Positions 18,868 to 27,944 of a DNA stretch of 64,000 nt are shown piece by piece. The stretch's first letter is position 1, and the number at the start of each line of letters is the position of its first letter. The DNA is taken from positions 4,278,001 through 4,342,000 of the forward strand of contig OY829369.1 in the NCBI GenBank assembly GCA_963691775.1, read 5' to 3'. The position numbers were made by a program, and so were the translations under genes. Origin of the DNA: JAZBPO01 sp963691775 (GTDB taxonomy: Bacteria > Pseudomonadota > Gammaproteobacteria > Pseudomonadales > Azotimanducaceae). The notes under the pieces were generated by a model. The model searched no databases, had not been told where the DNA came from, and was given only the letters and a program-made list of their open reading frames with translations.

Positions 18868-19682
18868 GGCTGCCGGACTTTCTTTTTATTGGGCCAGACA
18901 AGACTGGATCAACTTGGCTCTTCGAGTACCTTCGGTCCCACCCGCAGTGCTTCATTCCGGCTGCCAAGGACATCTACTTCTTTGATCGAGAATACGATCG
19001 CGGTCTGGAGTGGTATGCGGGTTTCTTCGCCCCGGCAGGAACGGAACGGCGAGCCGGCGAGATCTGTCACGACTATATCTTGGCAAGACAAACGGCGGAA
19101 CGAATCAAAGACGCCGTTCCTGACGTCAGGTTGATTTCCAGTCTCCGCGACCCGGTCGCGAGGGCCGTCTCGCATTACCAGTATCTGGTTCGCAGTGGCA
19201 TGGCGAGCGGGACCTTCGAAGATGCTCTTCGGCACTTCCCGGAACTGCTGGAGAACTCGAGGTACCGGACGCTACTCGAGCCGTACGTTGAGATATTTGG
19301 GCGCGAGAAGTTGCTCCTCCTGATCTATGAAGATCTCCGTGATTCGCCGTCGTCTTTCGCTCAACAGGTCTGTGATCACTTGCAGATCGAGCACCTCGAG
19401 CCCGAGATCGGCGTCGTTCGCCCTGCGTCTCGAGCCAGATCCGCGACGCTCGCAAAGTCACTGAAGGCGGGGGCGCATCTCGCGAGAAGGCTCGGCCTCC
19501 AGAATCTGGTTGGGCATGTGAAGCACAGCAAGATCAGTGATCTGGCCTTTGTCGAACTCTCCTCTGCGGAACGACCGACGATTTCTTCGAATATCAAGAA
19601 ACGGCTCTCCGAGGAGTTCTCTGCAGATGCGGAGTGGGTTCGCGGTCACGTTGGACGGTCGCTGGATGAATGGTCGTCCTAG
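18864..19682 (+). CDS. PAPS-dependent sulfotransferase (polysaccharide-modifying candidate)
   Basis: 272 aa from a GTG overlapping the previous stop by 4. The 5'-phosphosulfate loop is at residues 9-19 (IGPDKTGSTWL), and the 3'-phosphate motif is in 'ISSLRDPVARAVSHYQYLVRSG', both as in heparan-sulfate-type Sulfotransfer domains. It moves sulfate from PAPS to a hydroxyl or amino group. As the last gene of the plus-strand polysaccharide operon, the polymer or its repeat unit is the likely acceptor. It converges with wzx, and the two stops share one palindromic CTAG. Confidence 0.87.
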   Translation: MRLPDFLFIGPDKTGSTWLFEYLRSHPQCFIPAAKDIYFFDREYDRGLEWYAGFFAPAGTERRAGEICHDYILARQTAERIKDAVPDVRLISSLRDPVARAVSHYQYLVRSGMASGTFEDALRHFPELLENSRYRTLLEPYVEIFGREKLLLLIYEDLRDSPSSFAQQVCDHLQIEHLEPEIGVVRPASRARSATLAKSLKAGAHLARRLGLQNLVGHVKHSKISDLAFVELSSAERPTISSNIKKRLSEEFSADAEWVRGHVGRSLDEWSS

Positions 19683-21022
19683 AGCGCTCGCGTTACCCCA
19701 AGTGATCCTATGACGGTGGCGACTACGAAGATCGCCACGGAAGCGGCTAGGTTCCTTTTCGAGAGCAGTGCCGCACTCATCAAAGCGCGAAGCCGCATGT
19801 AATGCGCGATGTGAAGTGCGACCTGTGGGAGCAGTAAGGCCAGAGCCGCTCCCATAGCGCCCAGCGTCGGGCCGAGGATGACGACCAGTGTGATGGATGC
19901 AGCAAGGGCGATTGCAGAGGGTTTCGCCAGCCAGCGTTGTTGATTGTTCATGCCCAACACGCCGGAAATGGGCGCGAGGTACAGCGTGAACAGAATGCTC
20001 AGCATCAGCACGCGTACCGCACCCTGGGCGGGAAGGAACTCTTCACCGAATAAAATCCCGACCAATCCGGGGGCGCCAAGAAACAGGCAGGCGATCGGCA
20101 ATACCACCAGCACACGTTGTCGGAGCATCGCGTCGTAGACGCGTGTCGTCTGGGTGGTTGCGGCTTCGCCATGGCTAGGGCTGAAGCGCGGTTGGAACGA
20201 TGCAGCATTGACGTTCAGAAATCCCTGCAAGCCCACGGAGATTCTGGTGGCCGCGCTGAAGAGAGAGACGTCCGCCGGGGCCCCGATCGCGCCGAACAGC
20301 ATCAGCGTGGCGCGTTCGCGTATCGACGTGAGCGTCGCGTACGCCCAGAAGGGGCCGGCGTAGCTGAAGTACCTCCACGCGCGCCGCCGTAGGCCACGAC
20401 GTGATGTCTTGAGTGTGTGGCGGTCGCGCGTGGCCATCAGGCCCGCCGATAGGAGCGCCGCGCAGGCGTAGCTGGCTGTGAACGCAATGAGAAGCTCACG
20501 GATTTCGACGCTGCCCGCCAGCCAGAGCCCGGAGGTAGCCCCGAGCAGGAGCGTTGGCCGCACTACGCTCACGGGTGCGCTTGCGGCCACTAGCTCTCGT
20601 TTGGCGAATCGTATGCTCGAGCCGATTGAGCACACGCAAATAAGTGGGACGCTCACGGCTGCAGTGGCAATCGCGATTGAGTCGTCTATCCATCCGTGCA
20701 TCCCGCCGAGCCATGCCCCGACAACGAAGAAGACTGTCAGTGTGCAGGAGAGACAGCCAGCGGCAATCAGGCAACTTGCTATGGTGGTGGCGGTCGCTTC
20801 TAGCGACGAGAGACGCTGCGGCACTCTTCGGGCGATGACGCGCACAAGGCCGTCAGTCGCCACGCCCCCAAGGGTCATAGACAGCGTCGTGACGACCACG
20901 TAGCTGCCGAATGCCTCGAGTCCCAGTGCTCTGGCAGCGATGAACATCGTCAGGAGAGAACACAGGAGCGAGTAGCCGTGCGCCAGGACCGGAAACAGCT
21001 GTACGAGCGACCGCGATATCAC
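19679..21022 (-). CDS. Wzx-type oligosaccharide flippase
   Basis: 447 aa from a GTG at 21022, with about 12-14 hydrophobic helices and few charged residues, typical of the MATE/Wzx polysaccharide transporter superfamily. The N-terminus 'ARALGLEAFGSYVVVTTLS' is the usual RxLGxxxFG opening. It should flip the undecaprenyl-linked repeat unit to the periplasm for the Wzy-like polymerase on the opposite strand. It is the last gene of a minus-strand operon (GT, GT, pyruvyl transferase, Wzx). Confidence 0.88.
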   Translation of the reverse strand: MISRSLVQLFPVLAHGYSLLCSLLTMFIAARALGLEAFGSYVVVTTLSMTLGGVATDGLVRVIARRVPQRLSSLEATATTIASCLIAAGCLSCTLTVFFVVGAWLGGMHGWIDDSIAIATAAVSVPLICVCSIGSSIRFAKRELVAASAPVSVVRPTLLLGATSGLWLAGSVEIRELLIAFTASYACAALLSAGLMATRDRHTLKTSRRGLRRRAWRYFSYAGPFWAYATLTSIRERATLMLFGAIGAPADVSLFSAATRISVGLQGFLNVNAASFQPRFSPSHGEAATTQTTRVYDAMLRQRVLVVLPIACLFLGAPGLVGILFGEEFLPAQGAVRVLMLSILFTLYLAPISGVLGMNNQQRWLAKPSAIALAASITLVVILGPTLGAMGAALALLLPQVALHIAHYMRLRALMSAALLSKRNLAASVAIFVVATVIGSLGVTRAL

Positions 21023-21037
21023 TGCCTTGCGTTCGCG

Positions 21038-22354
21038 TTAAGGCGCATCTGCCCAGAGCGATACGTTTAGCTCGACGCGGTCGCACGCCGACTGAATGCG
21101 TTTTGCAACGTCAGCGAAGTCCACCGCGAGCAGCTCTGAGTAGGCCTGTTGTAGCTTTGTGCTGGAGACGCGCTGCATCGGGAGTATCAGGTGATCCACG
21201 CCCAGGTCACCCAGGATTTTCCACTTCGCGCCTTCGTCGTAGGCGATTCCCAGCGCCGGTGTGCCCGCGCACCACGCGAAGATGACTGAGTGCATGCGCG
21301 TACCCAGAAGAAGGTCGCAAGTCTCGTAAATCTCGACTAGCCCATGAATAGATGGTGACCCCTCTATCACTTCGAACGAAACGTTTGCGTCAACGCTGCG
21401 TCGTTCCAGCTCGTGAATCAGGGTGCTGTACCCCTGTGGGCCATATGGAACTTGTGGCACGACGATGACATCGACGCGGCGATCAGAAGACAGGCCGCGA
21501 AGAAACTGAGCCAGCGCTTCAACGTAGCGATCTCTCTCGTCACGCGCAGACTCTCCCCAGTCGACGAGTGTGAGTGCCAGGCGCAAAGAAGATGCCGTTG
21601 GGGGAATCGGCCGCGGAGTGAGGAGATGCTCTCGCAGGAAGGCAAACGATAGATCTGGAAGGCGATGCAAGCTCGACCTTGCCCAGGCCTCGGGCATGAG
21701 TCCGTGCAGGTATTCGAAGGTCGCGTCTTCGCGTGCGGAAACGAACTGACAGCGGTTGAAGATGAAGCGGAGCCACCTTCGCCCCAGGTTTGTTTTCAAA
21801 GGCCAGCAGGAAACGCCGATTGCGTAAACGGGCTTGCCGAGTCGCAATGCCACCATCGGGTTGAAGAGCAGCGACCAGAGGTCGTAGGGTTCGGTCGAAG
21901 TGCGTCTGGACCTGAAGTTGCGTCCATTCCAGACGACGACGTCGGCAGACCGAAGGCTGTCGAATACGCGAGCGCGATGCCCCCGCAAAATTGGACGGGC
22001 GTGATGCCCGAGAAGCATGATCGTTGCGAACACTAACGCGCCGTCCAGAAGGTCCAGGATCTTCGCGGCTGCTCTTCGTGACTGTGACCAAGCGGCGGCG
22101 CGGCCGATTGGGTATGCCGTCCGCCTTACACCGCCATGTATTCGCTCCGGATCAACGATCTTGGCTACATGGTCGAGCTCCCCTAGAGCGTCGTCGCGCT
22201 GATTGCATCCGTACTCCGTGCATAGCTCCAATCCATCTGAGCGGCTCTCGAGCATGGAGAGTAGGGCGACCTGCATCGCCGCATCGCCACGATTGTGATC
22301 CGACCAGAAATCGAGGATGAAAACGCTCGGCTGCTTTGGAGTCTCAGCGTTCAT
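21038..22354 (-). CDS. Polysaccharide pyruvyl transferase family protein
   Basis: 438 aa. The N-terminus 'FILDFWSDHNRGDAAM' has the N-x-G-D-x-A motif of the CsaB/WcaK family. The C-terminal GT-B-like half ends in 'LLLGTRMHSVIFAWCAGTPALGIAYDEGAKW', the characteristic R-M-H-x-x-I-x-A-x-x-x-x-x-P segment. Family members move pyruvate from PEP onto a sugar as a ketal and so add negative charge. The usual 'GGG' of many members reads WNGRNFR here. It overlaps the upstream glycosyltransferase stop by 4. Confidence 0.85.
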   Translation of the reverse strand: MNAETPKQPSVFILDFWSDHNRGDAAMQVALLSMLESRSDGLELCTEYGCNQRDDALGELDHVAKIVDPERIHGGVRRTAYPIGRAAAWSQSRRAAAKILDLLDGALVFATIMLLGHHARPILRGHRARVFDSLRSADVVVWNGRNFRSRRTSTEPYDLWSLLFNPMVALRLGKPVYAIGVSCWPLKTNLGRRWLRFIFNRCQFVSAREDATFEYLHGLMPEAWARSSLHRLPDLSFAFLREHLLTPRPIPPTASSLRLALTLVDWGESARDERDRYVEALAQFLRGLSSDRRVDVIVVPQVPYGPQGYSTLIHELERRSVDANVSFEVIEGSPSIHGLVEIYETCDLLLGTRMHSVIFAWCAGTPALGIAYDEGAKWKILGDLGVDHLILPMQRVSSTKLQQAYSELLAVDFADVAKRIQSACDRVELNVSLWADAP

Positions 22355-23475
22355 TGGCTATCAAGTCCGTTTTTCTGCTTGACCGTAACGTTGACAAACT
22401 CTGCGAAGCGCCTCTTGAAGGACTGCTTCGAGAATTGGGTCGCATGCGTCGCGATTTCCATTGAGTCGAATGACTCGCGTAGTGATTCAAACTTGGAGAC
22501 AGCAGCATTCAGTGATTCGGTGGTTTGCTCTTCGAAGTACAACCCGGTGTGTCCGTCGATCACGGAGTCGCGCACCCCTCCCTTTCCGAAGCAGATCACC
22601 GGTTTTCCATGAGCCATTGCTTCGACAGGAACGATCCCGAAATCCTCCAGACCCGGGAAGACCAGAGCTACACAGTTCTGTAGATGCGTCCGGACGCCGG
22701 CATCGTCAAGGCTGCCGGTAATCGTGATCGACGGTCCGGCGATGCGTTTGAGCTCTTCGAGTTGCTCGCCATCGCCGACGACGACCAGCCTACGGCCAGC
22801 CTCCGAGAAGGCACGGACGGCGATATCTGCTCGCTTGTAGTGCGTCAGCCTGCCAAGTAACAGGTAGTAGCCGTCATCCTGATTCCGCACCTCCTGAGAC
22901 GGAAGCTCAACGGGCGGTGGGATAACCTGGGATTCCCTGCGATAGGTCCTTTCGATTCGCTGCGCGATAAAACGGGAGTTCGCTACGAAGGCGTCGACGC
23001 CGTCGGCGGTCGATCGGTCCCACAGTCTAAGATAGTGAATCAGCGGGCTCATCACGAGCCGAATGAACGAGTTGCTGGATTTCGCATAGTCCGGATACAT
23101 GTCCCAGACATACCGCATCGGCGAATGGCAGTAGCAAATGTGCGTTGCATCGGGGTTTGCCAACACACCTTTCGCTGGTCCCGACTCAGAGCTGATAACG
23201 AGATCGAACTCCCGGAGGTCGAGTCGATCCAGGGCGAGCGGCATTAGTGGGAGGTACCACTGGTAATGCGTCTTGGCCTTCGGAAGGGAATTGATGAAGG
23301 TAGTTGTGACCTGGTGAGACCGTATCGTCTGTGACACAGCGCTCGGGTCGTAGACGTGCGTGAACAGGTGAGCCCCGGGGAAGAGTTCGCAGAGGCTCTC
23401 TAGCACGCGCTCGCCGCCGGCTGTGCCCACCAGCCAATAGTGAACAATTGCGACGCGCATTTTGGCGTCTACCAT
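22351..23475 (-). CDS. GT4-family glycosyltransferase
   Basis: 374 aa. N-terminal 'MRVAIVHYWLVGTAGGERVLESLCELFPGAHLFTHVYDP', then 'HICYCHSPMRYVWDMYPDY', which resembles WbaZ/MtfB-type mannosyltransferases. The donor domain has 'YYLLLGRLTHYKRADIAVRAF' and the E-x7-E motif in GLEDFGIVPVEAMAHG. The ATG at 23475 overlaps the upstream gene end; an ATG 15 bases downstream (23460) is equally plausible. Donor sugar not certain, possibly GDP-mannose by resemblance. Confidence 0.87.
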   Translation of the reverse strand: MVDAKMRVAIVHYWLVGTAGGERVLESLCELFPGAHLFTHVYDPSAVSQTIRSHQVTTTFINSLPKAKTHYQWYLPLMPLALDRLDLREFDLVISSESGPAKGVLANPDATHICYCHSPMRYVWDMYPDYAKSSNSFIRLVMSPLIHYLRLWDRSTADGVDAFVANSRFIAQRIERTYRRESQVIPPPVELPSQEVRNQDDGYYLLLGRLTHYKRADIAVRAFSEAGRRLVVVGDGEQLEELKRIAGPSITITGSLDDAGVRTHLQNCVALVFPGLEDFGIVPVEAMAHGKPVICFGKGGVRDSVIDGHTGLYFEEQTTESLNAAVSKFESLRESFDSMEIATHATQFSKQSFKRRFAEFVNVTVKQKNGLDSQ

Positions 23476-24674
23476 GATCGTGGCCCAATGATTTCTCGAT
23501 AAAGCGTGAGATAATCTCGTGCCATGCGCGCAGCGCTGAAGTGCTGTGCATCCGCAAGGCAGTTTTTACTCATTGGAGATAGGAGTGCGGGATTCTGTAT
23601 CAGATGGTCAAGTAACTCGGCGAGTTCTGACGCATTGCCCGCTTCAAACAGGAACCCATTCCGCCCGTGATGAACCATCTCGGGTATTCCACCAATCCTT
23701 GATCCGATTACCGGTATGCCGTACGCAAATCCTTCGAAAACTGCCCGTGGCAGTGGGTCGTTCCATATCGATGGGACAACCAACACATCCACCGATCGCA
23801 GGAATGCATCGGTGCTCTGCCAGCCAAGAAATTCTATGCGATCTCCGAGCTCGTCTCGAACGGCGGGAGGCGGTAGTGCGTCCCCAGTTCCGGCGACCTG
23901 AATGGTCCAGGCTCCGGCCCGTAACCGTCTTGCCGCCTCGACAACGACATGAATCCCTTTAGTCGAATGCAAGCGGCCTAGAAATCCGATCCGCAACTTA
24001 TTTCGCCGCTTTGCTCCGGCGGCTACAGTCAGCTTCTCAGGAAAACTGTCTAGTCCACAGTTAATTACCTTCTTCACTGGAACCGTGTTGAAGTAGCCTG
24101 CAGACGTATGCCTTTCTAGGATGGCTGCGCTGTCCCCTACTACGGCCATGGGCAGCCTCGAATCGCGGCGTCGAATCCGCGTGAGCGTGTGGCAGCTTGT
24201 GCAGGGCGTCCCGCAGTCCCGACCTCGTTTGAACATTGGGCCTCGGAAACAGATGAGATAGGAGCCGAATAGCGTATGCACAAGTGGTAAGTTGGTCGCC
24301 ACTACCCCTCGCCATGTAAGGGTGGTTAGCCCAGCGAGATTGAACGTATTGACGATATCGGGGCTCACGGACTCCACAAAGCGTGTGATGATCTCGCACC
24401 AACCTCGATCCCAAGCTGCTGACGCATGCCATGCGATCCGGCTCGCGGCGGATCTTTTGACCTCAGTTGGCCCTGCACCCAGCAGCGAGCGATTCACCCG
24501 ATGGACGATGACGCCGTCGAGATCCTCGATAGAAGGCGCTTTGCGCGTCGCAAGCGTCAAAATGTGCACTTCGCAACCGAGCCGCTGCAGCGCGAACGCA
24601 AGCGTTCTAACAGAGACTTCCGCGCCGCCTATCTCGTCGGGAAGAAAGAAGTTATTGACGAGCAGGATGCGCAT
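23469..24674 (-). CDS. GT4-family glycosyltransferase with Cys cluster
   Basis: 401 aa from the ATG at 24674; an in-frame GTG at 24683 would add three residues. 'MRILLVNNFFLPDEIGGAEVSVRTLA' is a typical GT4 N-terminus. A Cys-rich insert (C-x-x-x-C-x-x-C in DCGTPCTSC) precedes the linker, as in some GT4 enzymes. The donor domain has 'IGFLGRLHSTKGIHVVVEAA' and 'SIWNDPLPRAVFEGFAYG', where the first Glu of E-x7-E is replaced. It is the first gene of the minus-strand polysaccharide operon. The 200 bp between it and the IS3 element hold its promoter region but no obvious gene. Confidence 0.86.
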   Translation of the reverse strand: MRILLVNNFFLPDEIGGAEVSVRTLAFALQRLGCEVHILTLATRKAPSIEDLDGVIVHRVNRSLLGAGPTEVKRSAASRIAWHASAAWDRGWCEIITRFVESVSPDIVNTFNLAGLTTLTWRGVVATNLPLVHTLFGSYLICFRGPMFKRGRDCGTPCTSCHTLTRIRRRDSRLPMAVVGDSAAILERHTSAGYFNTVPVKKVINCGLDSFPEKLTVAAGAKRRNKLRIGFLGRLHSTKGIHVVVEAARRLRAGAWTIQVAGTGDALPPPAVRDELGDRIEFLGWQSTDAFLRSVDVLVVPSIWNDPLPRAVFEGFAYGIPVIGSRIGGIPEMVHHGRNGFLFEAGNASELAELLDHLIQNPALLSPMSKNCLADAQHFSAARMARDYLTLYREIIGPRSW

Positions 24675-24955
24675 TGCTTTCACACCGACGAGTTGTTGTG
24701 ACTGGTGCAGCTTGGAGCGAGTATCACCGACTCAGGTGACCCTCGACATGGGGCTTTGCTTTGCTTGGAGTCATACGCGGACGCGACCACAGGGAGGGCG
24801 CCCCTACCGAAGGCGCGGATTCTTTGGTCTGTCTGGCTCAAGGTCAAGGTCGATTGCATGGAGATGTGGACCCCGGTTCTGGCGTAGTCAGCCCCTGAAA
24901 CGAGACAACCTGGAACTTGGCGATTTTGGCATGGTGACCATGCGAGGAGACGCCG

Positions 24956-25222
24956 ATGAAGAAGTCGCGATTCACCGAGACGCAGATCGTCTCGATCCTG
25001 AAGGAAGCCGATGCGGGGGCGTCGGTGAAGGAGATCTGCCGCCGCCACGGCATCTCGGACACGACGTTCTACAACTGGAAGTCCCGCTACGGCGGCCTGA
25101 GCGCCTCCGAGCTAAAGCGGCTGCGTGAGGTCGAGGACGAGAACGCGAAGCTCAAGAAGATGTACGCGGAGCTCGCCCTCGAGAACACGGCGCTGAAGGA
25201 CCTCATCGACCGAAAGCTCTAG
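24956..25222 (+). CDS. IS3-family transposase OrfA (element A)
   Basis: 88 aa. The helix-turn-helix begins MKKSRFTETQIVSILKEADA and includes HGISDTTFYNWKSRYGG, followed by a leucine-zipper-like coil (LREVEDENAKLKKMYAELALENTALKDLI). It binds the IS ends and normally works with OrfB made by a -1 frameshift. The orf is intact, but its orfB partner downstream is broken. Confidence 0.92.
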   Translation: MKKSRFTETQIVSILKEADAGASVKEICRRHGISDTTFYNWKSRYGGLSASELKRLREVEDENAKLKKMYAELALENTALKDLIDRKL

Positions 25223-25387
25223 GGCCACCAGAGAAGCGGGAAGCCGTGGACTTCCTGGTGGCCGAGCACGGATTGAGCAAGGTGCGGGCGTGCAGGGCGG
25301 TACGCCTGTCGCGCGCGACGTTCTACCGCGGCGCATCTGATCGATCTGCAGAGGACGCGCCAGTCATCGAGGCGCTGAACGCGCTGA

Positions 25388-25766
25388 TGACCTGCCTGAT
25401 TTCTTCGGACCACCGATCAGTTGAGGATGGCGCCCTCTGATGCTGCCTTCGGCAGCTGTTCGATGTACTCCCACGGCGTCAGGTAGCCGAGGCTCGAATG
25501 CGGTCGCTCTCGATTGTAGTCCTGACGCCACGTCTCGATGATGACCTTGGCTTCCGCACGAGATCTGAACCACTCCAGATTCAGGCACTCGTCCCGAAGT
25601 TTGCCGTTGAAGCTCTCGTCCGCACCGTTCTGCCACGGCTTGCCCGGCTCGATGAACGCCGTGTCGATCTCGTTCTTCGCCAGCCATTTCCCCACGGCCT
25701 TCGAGACGAACTCCGGACCGTTGTCTGAACGAATGTACTTCGGTGCACCATGCAGACTCACCAACC
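25388..25766 (-). repeat. 379-bp partial copy of element B, direct repeat of 25767-26145
   Basis: The 379 bases from TGACCTGCCTG (25388) to CTCACCAACC (25766) recur, as far as I can read identically, at 25767-26145. It is the left (orfB 3') end of element B, cut off exactly where the second copy's terminal TGACC begins. It therefore holds a truncated OrfB C-terminus (codons for the last roughly 115 residues). Confidence 0.9.
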
Positions 25767-25795
25767 TGACCTGCCTGATTTCTTCGGACCACCGA

Positions 25796-26647
25796 TCAGT
25801 TGAGGATGGCGCCCTCTGATGCTGCCTTCGGCAGCTGTTCGATGTACTCCCACGGCGTCAGGTAGCCGAGGCTCGAATGCGGTCGCTCTCGATTGTAGTC
25901 CTGACGCCACGTCTCGATGATGACCTTGGCTTCCGCACGAGATCTGAACCACTCCAGATTCAGGCACTCGTCCCGAAGTTTGCCGTTGAAGCTCTCGTCC
26001 GCACCGTTCTGCCACGGCTTGCCCGGCTCGATGAACGCCGTGTCGATCTCGTTCTTCGCCAGCCATTTCCCCACGGCCTTCGAGACGAACTCCGGACCGT
26101 TGTCTGAACGAATGTACTTCGGTGCACCATGCAGACTCACCAACCGACTGAGCTCCGTCACGATCTTCCCCGACCGTATCCGGCCGTCGACGAGAATCGA
26201 CAGGCACTCTCGCGTGTACTCGTCGATCACCGTCATGCACTTCAGCTGCTGACCGTTCGCTGCACGATCGAATACGAAGTCGTACGCCCAGACCTGGTTC
26301 CGACTCGTCGTCGGCAACGGACGCGGCCTGCGCGTAGCAACGCGCCTGCGCTTCCGTTTCTTCGGCACCTGCAGCGCCGCCTTGTTCCAGAGCCTCCAGG
26401 CGCGATCTGGACTCATGAAGATCCCCTGACGCTGCAGCAGGATCCGAATGCGCCGATAGCCGAACCTCGGATGCTTCTGAGCCAAGTCCTTCATGGCGGC
26501 CAGCGGCTCCCGATCCTTGGCGTCGAGCACAGACTCGTAGCTGAGCGTCGAGCGCGCGACCCGTGCCAGAGAGCAGGCGCGTCGAAGCGAAGTCCCGCGG
26601 CCCGCGATGTAGCGCGCCACGTCTCGTCGCGCGGACGCGCTCACCAC
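25796..26647 (-). CDS. IS3-family transposase OrfB (element B)
   Basis: 283 aa integrase-core transposase with all three catalytic acidic residues in context: D in VWAYDFVFDRA, D in YIRSDNGPEF, and E in PGKPWQNGADESFNG. C-terminal DYNRERPHSSLGYLTPWEY is typical of IS3. It overlaps orfA by 7 bases and is expected to be made as an OrfAB fusion by -1 frameshifting. It looks intact and potentially active. Confidence 0.94.
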   Translation of the reverse strand: MVSASARRDVARYIAGRGTSLRRACSLARVARSTLSYESVLDAKDREPLAAMKDLAQKHPRFGYRRIRILLQRQGIFMSPDRAWRLWNKAALQVPKKRKRRRVATRRPRPLPTTSRNQVWAYDFVFDRAANGQQLKCMTVIDEYTRECLSILVDGRIRSGKIVTELSRLVSLHGAPKYIRSDNGPEFVSKAVGKWLAKNEIDTAFIEPGKPWQNGADESFNGKLRDECLNLEWFRSRAEAKVIIETWRQDYNRERPHSSLGYLTPWEYIEQLPKAASEGAILN

Positions 26648-26904
26648 TTTTTTGCGTTCACCTCCTTCATGATCTCGATTTCGAGATCTCGCTCGGCCAG
26701 CAGCTTCTTCAGCCGGGTGTTCTCCTTCTCGATCGCGCGGAGGTGACGAACGTCGTTCACCTCAAGTTCGCCGTAGCGCTTTCGCCACGTATAGATGCTC
26801 TGCTCGCTAACAGCGTGTGCCTTGGCTGCAGCGGCAACAGACGTCTGATCGGCTTCGCGCAGGATGCGCACCATCTGGTCTTCGGTGAATCGGCTCTTCT
26901 TCAT
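26641..26904 (-). CDS. IS3-family transposase OrfA (element B)
   Basis: 87 aa: MKKSRFTEDQMVRILREADQ, a helix-turn-helix (VSEQSIYTWRKRYGE) and a coiled coil (HLRAIEKENTRLKKLLAERDLEIEIMKEV). An AGGAGG-like SD precedes the ATG. It ends a few bases past an A6G run in the overlap with orfB. DNA-binding regulator and N-terminal part of the OrfAB transposase. Confidence 0.93.
   Translation of the reverse strand: MKKSRFTEDQMVRILREADQTSVAAAAKAHAVSEQSIYTWRKRYGELEVNDVRHLRAIEKENTRLKKLLAERDLEIEIMKEVNAKKW
26647..26653 (-). other. A6G slippery heptamer for -1 frameshifting (orfA/orfB of element B)
   Basis: On the minus strand the sequence reads A AAA AAG in the orfA frame, four to five codons before the orfB ATG-like start and within the 7-base overlap. 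A AAA AAG is the usual slippery site in IS3-family elements for making the OrfAB fusion. Confidence 0.7.
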
Positions 26905-27674
26905 GGCTCCTCCTTGCGGGAGCCATCCTCTCAGGCTTCAGCTGGTCCGAGAAACGACAGGCAGGTCACTGACCTCGAAGCACCCGCGCTGGGGCTTCGG
27001 CCTGTGCTTTGACCTGATGCGCCTGGACGGGTGCAGCTGGAATCACAAGCGTGTGCGCCGCGTGTATCGAGAGATGGGCCTGAATCTTCCGAGGCGGCGG
27101 AAAAAGCGGATCCCGACGCGGCCCCAGGTGCCGCTCGACGCACCCGCCGAGCTGAACCGGACGTGGTCGATCGACTTCATGAGCGACGCGCTTTATCGAG
27201 GGCGCCGCTTCAGAACGCTGAACGTGCTCGACGACGGGGTCCGCGAAGCCCTGAGGATCGTCGTCGACACCTCGATTCCATCCGGCCGTGTCGTGCGCAC
27301 GCTGGAGCAGATCGCCGTATAGCGTGGATACCCGAAGGCGCTTCGCCTCGACAATGGACCGGAGATGATCTCGGCGAACCTCGAGCAGTGGTGCGCGGAG
27401 CATGAGGCCGAGCTGCGGTTCATCCAGCCGGGGAAGCCGAACCAGAACGCTTTCGTCGAACGGTTCAACAGGACCTTCCGACACGAGGTGCTCGATGCCT
27501 ACGTCTTCACTGATCTCCGGCAGGTCCGAGAGATCACCGAGGACTGGGTTCGGATCTACAACGAAGAACGTCCTCACCGAAGCCTCGGGCGCGTGACGCC
27601 CGCCATGTTCCGAGAGAGGATCGAGCAGCCAGATGCCAAGTTCTAAGGTGTCTCAGATCAGGGGCTGACTACGC

Positions 27675-27832
27675 ATGAGCGACGCATCCATGCCGCCGTA
27701 CTTCGAGCGCCAGTTGTAGAACGTCGCGTTGCTGATGCCATGCTCACGACAGAGCTCAGCGACCGGCGTGCCGGCTTCGGCCTGCTTCAGGATCGCGATG
27801 ATCTGGCTGTCGGTGAATCGAGACTTCTTCAT
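27675..27832 (-). pseudogene. IS3-family OrfA fragment (element C)
   Basis: About 53 codons from the ATG at 27832 encode MKKSRFTDSQIIAILKQAEA and a helix-turn-helix (HGISNATFYNWRSKYGGMDASLM), with a GGAGG ribosome site just upstream. The frame runs into the right end of element A. It is a relative of, but not identical to, elements A and B. The remainder is not found left of element A, so a deletion probably accompanied the insertion. Confidence 0.85.
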
Positions 27833-27944
27833 GTGGAACCTCCTCCGAAAACGATACGAGAAAGTTCTACGTCTGAGCACCGCTAGCCTGTGGGGGGATT
27901 ACCGACTCACTCGCGGTGTCCAGCTGATGCGTCAATTGCTCGGT

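Larger units (their letters stand above)
25767..26968 (-). mobile_element. IS3-family element B, apparently complete (1202 bp)
   Basis: Inverted repeats of about 25 bp: TGACCTGCCTG...CGGACCA at 25767-25791 and its inverted partner at 26943-26968. It contains intact overlapping orfA and orfB on the minus strand. It was inserted into orfB of element A. The 4-bp target duplication CTGA is found at 25384-25387 (left of the partial duplicate) and 26969-26972. Confidence 0.92.
25246..27646 (+). pseudogene. IS3-family transposase OrfB (element A), split by an IS and a stop
   Basis: The N-terminal part (25246 to about 25387) reads VDFLVAEHGLSKVRACRAVRLSR... and ends at ALNAL. After element B, the frame resumes at 26969 as TSKHPRWGFGLCFDLMR. 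The DDE core is recognisable (WSIDFMSDAL, RLDNGPEMI, PGKPNQNAFVERFN). Joining across the 4-bp CTGA duplication restores the frame. A separate TAG at 27320-27322 interrupts the restored frame in 'LEQIAV-stop-RGYPKALR', a second disabling mutation. Confidence 0.9.
24882..27674 (+). mobile_element. IS3-family element A, interrupted by element B
   Basis: Terminal inverted repeats of about 40 bp (24882-24921 and 27635-27674) match at most positions, sharing GTAGTCAGCCCCTGA at the tips and GAACTTGGC inside. Between them lie IS3-type orfA and an orfB split by a second IS. Removing element B (25388-26968) and one copy of its CTGA target duplication leaves about 1.2 kb, a normal IS3 size, and restores the orfB frame. 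No clear target duplication flanks element A. It carries a further in-frame stop, so it is probably inactive. Confidence 0.88.

Noticed and set aside
27320..27322. TAG in the IS3 element A orfB as a recoded codon
   Set aside because: The gene is also split by an IS, so plain decay is simpler; no recoding signal was seen.
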